Source: Bacillota bacterium (GTDB lineage Bacteria > Bacillota > Clostridia > Lachnospirales > Lachnospiraceae). From it: a DNA stretch of 44,945 nt. The notes under the pieces were generated by a model that made no database searches, was not told the origin of the DNA, and saw only the letters and a program-made list of their open reading frames with translations. The number at the start of each line of letters is the position of its first letter. The first letter of the stretch is position 1. The DNA lies in the NCBI GenBank assembly GCA_023393095.1, contig JAEWMT010000128.1, forward strand, positions 1 to 44,945, written 5' to 3'. Positions 37,264-44,945 of the stretch are shown here, in pieces. Position numbers and translations under genes: made by a program.

Positions 37264-38550
37264 TTATTCCTTAAGCAATCCATCCTCTGAATATTTACAA
37301 CCGGAATTCCACAAAAGCCATTCTCCATAGCCGACACTATAAACACCCTCAATCTCTTCTCTTAGTTCATCCCCTCCGTAGATGAGATGGGGATCTATCC
37401 AAGTTGCCGTAAAATCCTGAAGCCATGGTCTAACTATAGCATGATGTGTACTTTCAGGCAGCTTGTTCAATTTGCTTGCTGAGAGTGCTAATATTTTACT
37501 AATCACAGTAAACGGCTCCATGTCAGGATATTTGACTCCGAAATTACCCTTACTAAAATGAGAAGGATAAATCATAGGACAAATATAATCCAAGTATTTT
37601 GACATTTCCATATAGTTTTGCCCTACCAGCTGGGCATCGATACTACTAGCAATAATTGTTCCATAGACATCGGCGGATACGTTAACGCCCAGAGGCTTAA
37701 GTTTATTATAAGCATATTTGGTGAATTCCGTTATAATTTCTTCCTTGCTTTTATTGTCTGCTTCTTTTCCGAAATCAGCCTTTGCAATTGCTTTACTCGT
37801 TGAAAAGCGGATATAGTCAAATTGAACCTCATCGAATCCGGTTGCAGCTGCCTGGGAGGCGACATCCACCAGATACTCCCAAACCTTCTTATTATAAGGA
37901 TTAATCCAACCAGCTTTGTTACTGTCCAGATAGATGGAGCCATCTTTATTTTTAATGGCCAGATCACTGCGTTTTTTAGCTAGGTAGGGATCTTTAAATG
38001 CTACAATTCGTGCAATCAAATATATGTTTTTTTCCTTTAGTTGCTTTACCAATGCTTTCATATTCGGAATTGTATTCGTGGTAGCACCGATTTCCTTGGC
38101 TAGGGAACTATTCATTTGATAGGATATCTTTCCACTGTCATTTTTCACGTCAATAACCATGGCATTAATCTCGGTTGAATCAGCCATGTGAATTAAATCT
38201 TGCATTTTATTAGAAGCAGCAGCATCGGCAGAAATATAAATTCCTTTTATTGCTTTCGAAACATCCGTTTTTTCCTTAGCATCGTTGATTGCAGTATCTC
38301 CTGCTACTTCTTTCACCGGCTTATCCGTCGGTGTAACTTTTGGCGAAACAGCTGCAAGCTGTTTGTCTGGCATCTTAACTTCTGGTTTATATGCAACCGG
38401 ACTTGGTCTTGTTACTACATATAACGATAGTCCCAAACCGATCAGGATTATGACAAATAACAGTCCAAACCATAGTCTGCTTGTTTCCTTATGACCGCTT
38501 CTTTTTACAGAAGATTTATTATCAATCAACTTATCATGCTTATTTCTCAT
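37264..38550 (-). CDS. Membrane-anchored putative glycoside hydrolase (DUF4015)
   Basis: A 428-aa protein. The N terminus is cytoplasmic and basic, followed by one membrane helix (about 27-46) and a Pro/Lys-rich stretch, then a TIM-barrel domain from about residue 105. Family landmarks are 'KGIYISADAAASNKMQDLI', INAMVIDVKNDSG, 'GFDEVQFDYIRFSTSKAI' with likely catalytic acids, and 'YICPMIYPSHFSKGNFG'. It matches DUF4015 putative glycosidases of spore-forming firmicutes, probably acting on extracellular or cell-wall glycans. Substrate is unknown. Confidence 0.88.
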   Translation of the reverse strand: MRNKHDKLIDNKSSVKRSGHKETSRLWFGLLFVIILIGLGLSLYVVTRPSPVAYKPEVKMPDKQLAAVSPKVTPTDKPVKEVAGDTAINDAKEKTDVSKAIKGIYISADAAASNKMQDLIHMADSTEINAMVIDVKNDSGKISYQMNSSLAKEIGATTNTIPNMKALVKQLKEKNIYLIARIVAFKDPYLAKKRSDLAIKNKDGSIYLDSNKAGWINPYNKKVWEYLVDVASQAAATGFDEVQFDYIRFSTSKAIAKADFGKEADNKSKEEIITEFTKYAYNKLKPLGVNVSADVYGTIIASSIDAQLVGQNYMEMSKYLDYICPMIYPSHFSKGNFGVKYPDMEPFTVISKILALSASKLNKLPESTHHAIVRPWLQDFTATWIDPHLIYGGDELREEIEGVYSVGYGEWLLWNSGCKYSEDGLLKE

Positions 38551-38793
38551 AGTCCGATACCCTAATCCTTCCCTGTCTAGTAAGTATTAGTATTATTTCA
38601 TGATAACGATAAATTATTCTGTTCTATAAGCGAAAATATCAATTTAAAATTATTTGATATAATAAATACAATTAAAATTATTTATCATCCGCATTATACG
38701 ATTGAGTCCTCTAGCAAATTAATATGTTTCATTTTCACATCATCGGTTAATAAAATATTAGACGAAAAAAGGTAATTAATCTATTGTTCCTTC
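38551..38793. other. Intergenic region, A+T-rich
   Basis: About 240 bp between the glycosidase and the histidine kinase genes, both on the minus strand. It must carry the glycosidase promoter. I see no convincing regulator site, terminator or small gene. Confidence 0.35.
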
Positions 38794-40284
38794 TTAACTT
38801 AAATATTGCCTAATCGTATTAATTAAAGAAAGAGAAACATCATAGTCTTCCCTTCTAATTGCCATTAATAAACGTAACATATCCTTTGTATTCAGATGCA
38901 AATTCTTTATCCTATATGCTAATTGCTCTGATTTTTCCCAATTTCCTATCTCAATACAAATAAGAAGCTGTTCTAGCATATCATTAATTTCTCTTGTAGT
39001 ATTCTTCTCGATACCAAAGGCATTGTCCTTGTTCATGGCAATATTTTTTTGATTTTTATAGTCAATATTCAATATTGCTTTATCTATTATATCCTGCAGT
39101 TTTTTTTCTTTATCAATTCCATTAGCATTGTCATAATCTCTTTTTGTTGCAATGAAGGAAATTGTCTCCGAATCTCGCGGTATCCCAAGCTGAACCGTAA
39201 AAGAAAATGTACTGCCCTTATTCTTCACACTGTCAAATGTAATTGTACCATTCATCATTTCAACCAGACTTTTGCAAATGGATAGACCCAACCCCGTACC
39301 GCCATATTTTCTGGCGATTAAACTATCTATCTGAAAGAAACTTTTAAAAAGTTTATCTTTATCCAACTCATCCATACCAATTCCGGTATCCGTCATCATA
39401 AAAAGCAGTTCAATATCACGGTCAGTCTGAATCACTTTCACAATATCAAGATTGATTTGTCCGAATGTTGTGAACTTGATCGCATTGGAAAATAAATTAT
39501 TTAGTATCTGCCCCAATCTAAACTCGTCACCTATCATCTTTTCCGGTAAATCATCGGAGATATAAAGAAAAAATTTCAGACCTTTCTCATTAATATGCCC
39601 AATATTTATGTCTAGGATATGTTGAATAAAATCATAAAACTTGAATTCTATTGGTTCAATAAACAATTTTTTATTTGATATTTTTGCGAAGTCCATAAGC
39701 TCATTGACCAGACGATTTAAATTAGCTGAACACTTTTTCATAATGTTTAATGCATCGATTTGATCCGGTTTTAAATCGGTATCCATCAGATTGCCAATAA
39801 AGCCCATAATGCCATTCAACGGGGTTCGTAATTCATGTGCTACTTTCGCTACTAATTCCCCACTTATCTGATTATTGCTGTTCAATTCCTTCTTAAGATA
39901 ATATATATCCTTGTCAGCTTTCTTCTTATCCGTGATGTTAACTGCGGTACAGATTCCTATGAATTTATGGTATATATTTTTTATACCTACATTTAAATCA
40001 ACAGGAAAACATGTCTGGTTCTTTCGATACGCCATAGATTCTTCCAATGAAGTTAGAAATTTTGAATTGGTTACGATAACATTATTATTATATTGAAATG
40101 CGTCTTTAAAAATTTGGGATATCTGAAGCTGCCGTATATCATCTCCATAACCAAGTTCTTCTTTGGCTTTCTTATTATAATTTATAATTCTGCCGGTAGA
40201 ATCAAAAAATAAAATTATCTCTTGAGAATTATCAAGTAATAATTGATATTCCAACTCCTTCTGACCAGATTTTATACAATCCAT
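38794..40284 (-). CDS. PAS-domain sensor histidine kinase
   Basis: A 496-aa cytoplasmic kinase. A PAS domain covers residues 15-120 ('QEIILFFDSTGRIINYNKKA'). The dimerisation domain has the phospho-acceptor His150 in VAHELRTPLNGIMGFI. The ATPase domain has N-, G1- and G2-boxes ('ILNNLFSNAIKFT', 'MMTDTGIGMDELDKD', 'KYGGTGLGLSICKSLVEMMN'). The final 120 residues form a helical bundle resembling an Hpt domain, but no clear acceptor His is present. No membrane segment exists, so it senses an intracellular signal. No response regulator lies next to it. Confidence 0.92.
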   Translation of the reverse strand: MDCIKSGQKELEYQLLLDNSQEIILFFDSTGRIINYNKKAKEELGYGDDIRQLQISQIFKDAFQYNNNVIVTNSKFLTSLEESMAYRKNQTCFPVDLNVGIKNIYHKFIGICTAVNITDKKKADKDIYYLKKELNSNNQISGELVAKVAHELRTPLNGIMGFIGNLMDTDLKPDQIDALNIMKKCSANLNRLVNELMDFAKISNKKLFIEPIEFKFYDFIQHILDINIGHINEKGLKFFLYISDDLPEKMIGDEFRLGQILNNLFSNAIKFTTFGQINLDIVKVIQTDRDIELLFMMTDTGIGMDELDKDKLFKSFFQIDSLIARKYGGTGLGLSICKSLVEMMNGTITFDSVKNKGSTFSFTVQLGIPRDSETISFIATKRDYDNANGIDKEKKLQDIIDKAILNIDYKNQKNIAMNKDNAFGIEKNTTREINDMLEQLLICIEIGNWEKSEQLAYRIKNLHLNTKDMLRLLMAIRREDYDVSLSLINTIRQYLS

Positions 40285-40649
40285 TCTTACCCCTCACTAT
40301 AAACAGATATTCGGATTAGGATGTCTAATCCTTACCTGACTTACTCAACACCACATGTAATGATAACGATGCGTGAGAATTAGCCATCCTCCGGCGGATT
40401 CACGCTCGCTTCGCTCGGTATCTTCAGACTAAATTAATCATATTTATCTTTTCATATTTTGTCAAATAATATTTGGATTGTTTATCATGTGGCATTTATC
40501 CCATCATACAGGTTCAACTTATGGCCTTCAAACATATTTTGAGACTTTATAAAAAAGACAAAAAACTCCATATTATTATTATTGACACTTTTATTTTTAT
40601 AGATATATAATATCTTTTGTGAAATTAAAGTAATAGGAAAGGGTAATTT
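40285..40649. other. Intergenic region with a repetitive GC-rich element
   Basis: About 365 bp without gene, between the kinase and the XRE regulator. At 40401-40421 it contains CACGCTCGCTTCGCTCGG, the same type of 'CTCGCTTCGCTCGG' repetitive motif seen at 41670-41690. TTGACA at 40582-40587 with TATAAT-like ATATAATAT at 40603-40611 is a likely promoter for the XRE gene (17-bp spacing). Confidence 0.5.
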
Positions 40650-40988
40650 ATGAATTTTAATGTGCGTTTGAAGCAGCTTCGGCAGAAAAACAGGCTGACA
40701 CAAGGAGAGCTTGCATCTATTCTGGGCCTAAAGCCTACTGCTATTTCCAATTATGAATCCGAAAGAAATGAGCCTTCTTTTGAAAAATTGATTGCCTTAG
40801 CTAAATACTTTGATGTAACGTGTGACTATTTGTTAGGAGTAACTGATTCCTACCTTCCAGTAGGAGGCGAAGTTTTAGATAAGGATATTGTTGAATTCTT
40901 TGATTTATATCAGCAATTATCCACAGAAAATTCCATTGAGCTAAGAAAATATATCAAGTATTTACTTTATAAACAAAATATAGAATAA
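40650..40988 (+). CDS. XRE-family transcriptional regulator (host)
   Basis: A 112-aa regulator with an N-terminal XRE helix-turn-helix ('NRLTQGELASILGLKPTAIS', 'NYESERNEPSFEKLIALAKY') and the 'DVTCDYLLGVTDSYLP' end of the domain. The C terminus is a short helical segment that may dimerise. GGAAAGGG lies before the ATG. It is a chromosomal regulator, since prophage genes end at the tRNA. The target is not known. Confidence 0.88.
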   Translation: MNFNVRLKQLRQKNRLTQGELASILGLKPTAISNYESERNEPSFEKLIALAKYFDVTCDYLLGVTDSYLPVGGEVLDKDIVEFFDLYQQLSTENSIELRKYIKYLLYKQNIE

Positions 40989-40993
40989 AAATT

Positions 40994-41023
40994 AGGGGTT
41001 TTAGCTTTCATACTAAAACCCCT
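40994..41023 (+). terminator. Bidirectional terminator between XRE and SEC-C genes
   Basis: AGGGGTTTTAG (40994-41004) and CTAAAACCCCT (41013-41023) form an 11-bp perfect stem with T-runs on both sides (TTTT after it; on the minus strand TTTTT from the A-run before it). It serves both convergent genes. Confidence 0.92.
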
Positions 41024-41037
41024 TTTCATATTTTATA

Positions 41038-41553
41038 TTATGCGTTAACACCGCAGCATTTTTTATATTTTTTACCGCTACCGCAAGGACAGGGATCATT
41101 TCTTCCAATCTTCTTATCCTTAACTACAGTGCCCGATGCTTTCTGTTCACGGTATAATTCTTTTCTTCTCTCTGGAGTCAGCAACGTGTCCCATTCTTCC
41201 ATCTCATAAAGCCAGTCTGCTTTTGCATCAACCATGTTATAGTATAATTTCTCTTTATCAATCTGTATGCTGACCTTTGTATCCTGATCCATCTCTTCAA
41301 TCGGATTCGGAGTTACCAGACTATCGTTAATGCCATCAAGAAAACCAACAAAATAACTTATTTCCGTATCAAAATCCTTAGCAAGGGAAGCGACTGTACC
41401 TTCCCATATTTTATCCGCATCTACAAGTATCTTCTTATAGATTTCTTTCTCAATGTTAAAATAGTTAGCCCAGAACAGCTGGCCGGCACGTCCATTCATA
41501 TCTTTGCCATAAGCATATTCTCTCCACTCTTGTAATAAACTCATTATGTTCAT
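41038..41553 (-). CDS. SEC-C metal-binding domain protein
   Basis: A 171-aa protein whose last 22 residues form a SEC-C zinc motif (IGRNDPCPCGSGKKYKKCCG). The preceding 140 residues are acidic and helical ('YAYGKDMNGRAGQLFWANYF'), a YecA/UPF0149-like layout. Similar proteins probably bind other proteins through the zinc motif. The ATG lacks a strong site but ACGAGGAAGGATG precedes it. It is convergent with the XRE gene. Confidence 0.85.
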   Translation of the reverse strand: MNIMSLLQEWREYAYGKDMNGRAGQLFWANYFNIEKEIYKKILVDADKIWEGTVASLAKDFDTEISYFVGFLDGINDSLVTPNPIEEMDQDTKVSIQIDKEKLYYNMVDAKADWLYEMEEWDTLLTPERRKELYREQKASGTVVKDKKIGRNDPCPCGSGKKYKKCCGVNA

Positions 41554-41598
41554 CCTTCCTCGTACATTTTCTTATGAGCAAGCCTCATATTTGGTAAG

Positions 41599-41750
41599 GG
41601 CTCGTGAACTTCGTTCCATTTTGCTTGGGTTTGATGAGTCTTTGCATAGGCAAAGGCTCGTGAACTTCGTTCACTCGCTCTCGTTGCTCGGACTAAGAAG
41701 AGACAACGAAATTGAAAGTAAACTTTCATTTCGTTGTTTCTTCTTAGTCC
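41599..41750. repeat. 18-bp direct repeats and a 29-bp inverted repeat upstream of the SEC-C gene
   Basis: GGCTCGTGAACTTCGTTC occurs at 41599-41616 and 41655-41672. Right next to it a very long hairpin is formed by 41690-41719 and 41722-41750 (GGACTAAGAAGAG pairing with TTCTTCTTAGTCC, and ACAACGAAAT with ATTTCGTTGT), with a loop of 2 nt and one bulged base. The hairpin would be stable in RNA on either strand. It may be a mobile repeat remnant. Confidence 0.75.
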
Positions 41751-41773
41751 TTTGCTTATCGCGAACATTATAA

Positions 41774-42161
41774 CATGAAAGAAAATAAATTTCCATGGTG
41801 AAATATTTTTTATTTAATGTATAAATCTTCAAATCGTGTATCATAATAGTAATATCCTAATTTGGAACAAAGGCGTTCCGTTAGAAGGATGTAAATGCGT
41901 ATGCTCTTTCATAATTGGACTCCCCCTCCAATTATGATTACCAAAGAGAAGTTAAATACTTATCCTCCCCTTTTTAGCAATAGCCTGTCACAATCGCGTG
42001 ACAGGCTATTTGCTTACCTACAATGACATAGTGTATTGTTTACCCCATTACAATGTGTAAAGAGGTTTTACTTTCGAACTGAAATGCCTTTCTTGGATAC
42101 ATTGACCTAAAACTACGTCCTGCATTAATTCGTATTATTAACATAGGTTAATTGAACATCA
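41774..42161. other. Intergenic region with hairpins
   Basis: About 390 bp without a gene. It holds the palindrome TCATAATTGGA-N7-TCCAATTATGA (41909-41937) and a GGAAC/GTTCC hairpin near 41862-41880, plus copy 1 of the 55-bp repeat at 41961-42015. Nothing resembling a coding frame is visible. Confidence 0.5.
41961..42015. repeat. 55-bp hairpin repeat, copy 1
   Basis: Nearly identical to 44057-44112. The 13-bp stem AATAGCCTGTCAC (41979-41991) pairs perfectly with GTGACAGGCTATT (41998-42010), loop AATCGC. TATCCTCCCCTTTTTAG precedes it and TGCTT follows. Confidence 0.85.
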
Positions 42162-42616
42162 TTATATAAGTCCTTTAATAAATTCTACCGGGAACATTGT
42201 TCTCTGTGAAGTTTCCTCTATACTCAGTCCCTGTGCCAAAAATCGTTTTGCGACACAAGCCATGCTTTCAGAAACTTCAATTATATGTTGATCGTAATTA
42301 TAAAATCGCATAACACGCTGACCCCACAGTTATTCTTTGGCTTCATGAATAAACTCAATACCATCTATCTTTTTAATTTTTTCCTGCCAGTGCTCCAAGT
42401 CTTCTACTTCAAAATAGAGCTGAAAGTTATTCGGGCGTGGTTGAATCCTAAGGGCTTCCCCCACTAGTTCTTCATAATTGGATTGTAGAGATAATCCTCT
42501 TTCAAAAGACACATGCACTCCTAAATCCATTAAAATTTTTGTTCCATGACCTTCTCATAAAAATATTTTGATTTTTCCATATCTGATACAGCAATCAAAG
42601 TACCTTGGTATTGCAT
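42162..42616 (-). pseudogene. VOC (glyoxalase-like) family gene with frameshift and stop
   Basis: The intact reading would start at ATG 42616 (MQYQGTLIAVSDMEKSKYFY), jump frame after ...MEQK and continue with 'ILMDLGVHVSFERGLSLQSN', pass a TAA at 42332-42330 where Gln is expected, and end with 'LWGQRVMRFYNYDQHIIEVS' to a TAA at 42164-42162. One A is missing in the A-run at 42536-42540. Both halves match the VOC fold used by glyoxalase-like and resistance proteins. With two lesions it is a pseudogene. It lies within the stretch between the two hairpin repeats. Confidence 0.85.
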
Positions 42617-42649
42617 ATAATCACTCCTTCTATTTTTCTTTATTGTATC

Positions 42650-42789
42650 TCAGAATTTAGCAATCTCACTGTAAAAATCGGACATGTTATCCTGATATTT
42701 TTGTGGGGTAATACCACAGATAGATTTGAACTCATGGATAAAGTGCGGCATATCATAAAATCCGGTTGGTATATTTTTCTTTGAAATCA
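42650..42789 (-). pseudogene. C-terminal remnant of an AraC-family regulator
   Basis: About 45 codons (MISKKNIPTG, then GFYDMPHFIHEFKSICGITP, to SEIAKF and a TGA at 42652-42650). This is the second helix-turn-helix of an AraC/XylS protein, recognisable by GFYDxPHFIxEFKxxxGITPxxY. The rest of the gene is missing. It is a remnant, not an active gene. Confidence 0.8.
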
Positions 42790-42846
42790 TTAGATACCCC
42801 TACTTTCCCCATGAACTATTATCCAATAATCTACCGGCTATGGTCT

Positions 42847-43740
42847 TTATATTATGCTCGAGTCCATTAAAAATGTTTTCTTTAGAAATTGTAATGTTGC
42901 TTTCTCCATCACTTTTCGTTCCTGTACACATTCATATGGGTGCAGACGTTCAGATCGAAACAGCATTCTGATCAGAACAAGTGATTTCTTATGGTACATC
43001 GGCAAAAGAAGGTGACTCATATATTCAAAGGAAATATATTGTACCTCATACGGAAAATGATTTTCAGAAAGGCGCCTTATGAGCTTCTTCATATATATAT
43101 CACATGGCCATATCGTATCTGCTCTTGTAGACATCAGCAGAAGCGGTCCGCGAATTTTTTCCACCGGAATGATAGATTCCTCTGTAACAATTTTGTCCTT
43201 GTTCATGGATATCAAGGAAAATTGTTTTTCCATCAATAAAGTTTTAATCTTGCTAATTTTTCGTACCTTGTATGGTGTATATGAAAGTTCCTTTCCTTTA
43301 TAGCTCCAGCAGGATTTACCAGCCGGCATTTTGGCAGCCAGCCCTTCACTTATGAAGTAAGAGGGCACTCTGGCAATAACACCTGTAATATCCTGAATAA
43401 CCGTTGATGCATACAGAACATATTCCGAGCCTTTGGATATACCGTCAACGACAATTCTTCTGTAGCCACGCTTTTTCAGCCATTCCATTGCCCTTTCCAT
43501 ATACTCTATCGGTACTTGTGTGAGCGACTTATTTGTATGCTCCGTATGAAACAATCCAAGTGCCAATGTAGAAAACCCCAGTGCCTGATAATATGCCCCC
43601 ATTTTCTTTCCGGTACCTATTCCCCCCTCTGAACCGGACACAAAAACAATTGCATTTTCTTTATACCGTGTTGGATAGAACACACCGTCAAAACCTTCTG
43701 TTGTTACAGATGTTATTTCCTTTTTTGTAGCTCCATCCAT
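42847..43740 (-). CDS. Alpha/beta hydrolase, BAAT/acyl-CoA thioesterase C-terminal type
   Basis: A 297-aa hydrolase. The nucleophile elbow is G-I-S-K-G with Ser102 (VDGISKGSEYVLYAS), the acid is probably Asp in STRADTIWP, and the His is in YMSHLLLPM. The 'AIVFVSGSEGGIGTGKKMGA' and LGLFHTEHTNKSL segments are typical of BAAT/thioesterase C-terminal domains found in bacteria alone. It could hydrolyse acyl thioesters or esters. The ATG has GAGGTG upstream. It is the only intact gene between the two hairpin repeats. Confidence 0.85.
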   Translation of the reverse strand: MDGATKKEITSVTTEGFDGVFYPTRYKENAIVFVSGSEGGIGTGKKMGAYYQALGFSTLALGLFHTEHTNKSLTQVPIEYMERAMEWLKKRGYRRIVVDGISKGSEYVLYASTVIQDITGVIARVPSYFISEGLAAKMPAGKSCWSYKGKELSYTPYKVRKISKIKTLLMEKQFSLISMNKDKIVTEESIIPVEKIRGPLLLMSTRADTIWPCDIYMKKLIRRLSENHFPYEVQYISFEYMSHLLLPMYHKKSLVLIRMLFRSERLHPYECVQERKVMEKATLQFLKKTFLMDSSII

Positions 43741-44138
43741 TATTTCACCTCATCTTTTCTCATATATATGCATAATTATAGATAACCCTCTTCAATAGAT
43801 TTATGCTCCAATCTAAGGTTCTTGACCTTACCCAGTCTCGATTACTCATGATTAATTTTACGATATAATTCCTATTGATACAACCAAACATGACATTCGT
43901 TCTATAATTTCTCTTAAACTTATTCCTTCATCTATACTCAATTTTATACGCAACTCAAATATCACAGGACGACACAGGATGAATTTGAAATTCCCATATA
44001 TTTTCTCTTGGAGTACCCTATCATAAAAGATGAAACCACATGGAATCTCAACTGTATATCCTCCCCTTTTTAGTGAATAGCCTGCCACAATCGCGTGACA
44101 GGCTATTTGCTTGCGGGCTGAAGAGTCTATTTTTAACC
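43741..44138. other. Intergenic region containing repeat copy 2
   Basis: About 400 bp. It holds the second 55-bp repeat at 44057-44112 and no gene I can support. A 76-codon minus-strand frame crosses the repeat (43858-44088) but has no recognisable domain and no good start. Confidence 0.4.
44057..44112. repeat. 55-bp hairpin repeat, copy 2
   Basis: A copy of 41961-42015 with a 1-bp length difference and a few substitutions, including one that makes a mismatch in the stem (CCTGCCAC instead of CCTGTCAC). The hairpin is otherwise kept. Confidence 0.85.
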
Positions 44139-44933
44139 TTACTTTACTTTCTCAATATTGATTGAAAACATCTTCTTATATGGCACTTCTTTTTGAATAT
44201 TTGTATTGCGAAATACAGATAGTATAATTCCCAAAACAATGAAATTAATAATCAAACTGCTTCCGCCATAGGAAACAAAGGGCAGGTTCACCTGTGCGAT
44301 TAGCTGGAAACCCAGATTGGTAAGTATATAAACTCCACCTTGTACCGCAAACACCAGACAGCATCCTAAACCCACAAACACTCCCAATGAATTTTTCTGA
44401 TGACAAGAAATATAAAGTATTCTTCCGATAAGTGCAACAAATAGACCTATGCTCAGAGCTCCTGCAACAATTCCCCATTTACCTATTACATAGGTCAGTA
44501 TAAAATTGCTATTAATACTTGGTAGATATCCGATTATAAAATCCGTTGTACCTCCAAATAATTTTGCGTGAGAAATCACTTGACTTACGGTACTCATCTG
44601 ATATCCCTTTTCATAAGGATTTATAATTATTCCAAAGAAGTTTTTAAGACGATCTATCTGATATGATGTTAAAAAATTACCGGATAATATGATTGCACTA
44701 AAAGCAATCGGTATCCATCCCCATATAACCACCATTGCTATCTTTTTTGATGTTCCAAACCAGTTCTTCATTGCAGCCGCTGAAAGCATAATCGTACTTG
44801 CCAGTAGAAAGCCCCATAAAACAGAGATTTGTACCATAAATTGCGCTTCTATCATAAATGTTGCGATACTAAACAAAAGACATTTGATAATTCCAACATA
44901 GCCTTTCCTTATACAAATACGGTAAATGGCCAT
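44139..44933 (-). CDS. FtsW/RodA/SpoVE-type membrane protein, N-terminally short
   Basis: A 264-aa membrane protein with about 7 hydrophobic segments. The C-terminal part has the family hallmark 'NLPFVSYGGSSLIINFIVLG' and a large extracytoplasmic loop before it ('YEKGYQMSTVSQVISHAKLF'). The family makes cell-wall glycan (SEDS polymerases) and normally has 360-400 residues. Here the frame opens only after a TGA at 44936-44934, so the first third is missing or was encoded in another frame beyond the window. It may be a truncated or frameshifted gene. Confidence 0.7.
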   Translation of the reverse strand: MAIYRICIRKGYVGIIKCLLFSIATFMIEAQFMVQISVLWGFLLASTIMLSAAAMKNWFGTSKKIAMVVIWGWIPIAFSAIILSGNFLTSYQIDRLKNFFGIIINPYEKGYQMSTVSQVISHAKLFGGTTDFIIGYLPSINSNFILTYVIGKWGIVAGALSIGLFVALIGRILYISCHQKNSLGVFVGLGCCLVFAVQGGVYILTNLGFQLIAQVNLPFVSYGGSSLIINFIVLGIILSVFRNTNIQKEVPYKKMFSINIEKVK

Positions 44934-44945
44934 TCACTCTGGTAC

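Noticed and set aside
43858..44088. A 76-codon minus-strand frame next to the thioesterase-like gene.
   Set aside because: Its first codons lie inside the 55-bp repeat, no ribosome binding site is evident, and the sequence has no recognisable domain.

Overview
The window looks like a chromosomal segment of a low-GC, endospore-forming clostridium, most likely of the Lachnospiraceae type. The evidence is the A+T-rich DNA, strong AGGAGG ribosome binding sites, sigH next to rlmB, a TIGR04086-type membrane protein and a DUF4015 glycosidase. The left two thirds (1 to about 30.7 kb) is one temperate bacteriophage that continues past the left edge. The right third is host DNA.

Prophage late region (1-14.9 kb, minus strand). 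In transcription order it holds an XtmA-like small terminase, an HNH/P-loop fusion, a candidate cos site, a P27-like small terminase, a Terminase_1-type large terminase, two tiny genes, an HK97-type head module (portal, protease, capsid) and head-tail connectors. A PBSX-type contractile tail follows: tail terminator, sheath, tube, a tail chaperone with a -1 frameshift site, tape measure, LysM baseplate protein and XkdQ-like hub protein. The phage is therefore a myovirus with an HK97-like head. Fibres and lysis genes must lie left of the window.

Middle region (15.1-17.8 kb). A small plus-strand operon has a near-consensus promoter whose spacer carries a palindrome; it encodes two tiny membrane proteins and an XRE regulator. 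A secreted protein gene of lysogenic-conversion type lies on the minus strand, next to a sigma-like late-transcription regulator.

Early region (16.7-25.2 kb, minus strand). It runs from a Cro/CI-like regulator through a frameshifted AntA antirepressor, unknown proteins, an excisionase-like HTH protein, a J-domain protein, an O-like replication initiator and a DnaB-like helicase. A candidate plus-strand small RNA sits inside this operon at about 22.68-22.75 kb.

Lysogeny and cargo (25.2-30.7 kb, plus strand). A divergent switch with three copies of a 16-bp operator separates two related XRE repressors. The plus-strand repressor is coupled to an ImmA-like metallopeptidase with zinc ribbons. Two cargo genes (a PD-(D/E)XK nuclease-like protein and an HTH/coiled-coil protein) and a tyrosine integrase follow. 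The integrase points at the 3' end of a tRNA-Thr(GGT), the probable attachment target.

Host region (30.8-44.9 kb). It contains tRNA-Thr, sigH behind an unusual array of decayed hairpin repeats, rlmB, the four dTDP-L-rhamnose genes rfbA-C-D-B, a TIGR04086 protein, a DUF4015 glycosidase, a PAS histidine kinase, an XRE regulator and a SEC-C protein. The last part is a decaying stretch (VOC pseudogene, AraC fragment, a thioesterase-like hydrolase) flanked by two copies of a 55-bp hairpin repeat, then an FtsW/RodA-type membrane protein at the edge.

Three genes carry what look like recent point lesions: the tape-measure start codon, AntA, and the VOC gene. These need to be separated from assembly errors before function is discussed.
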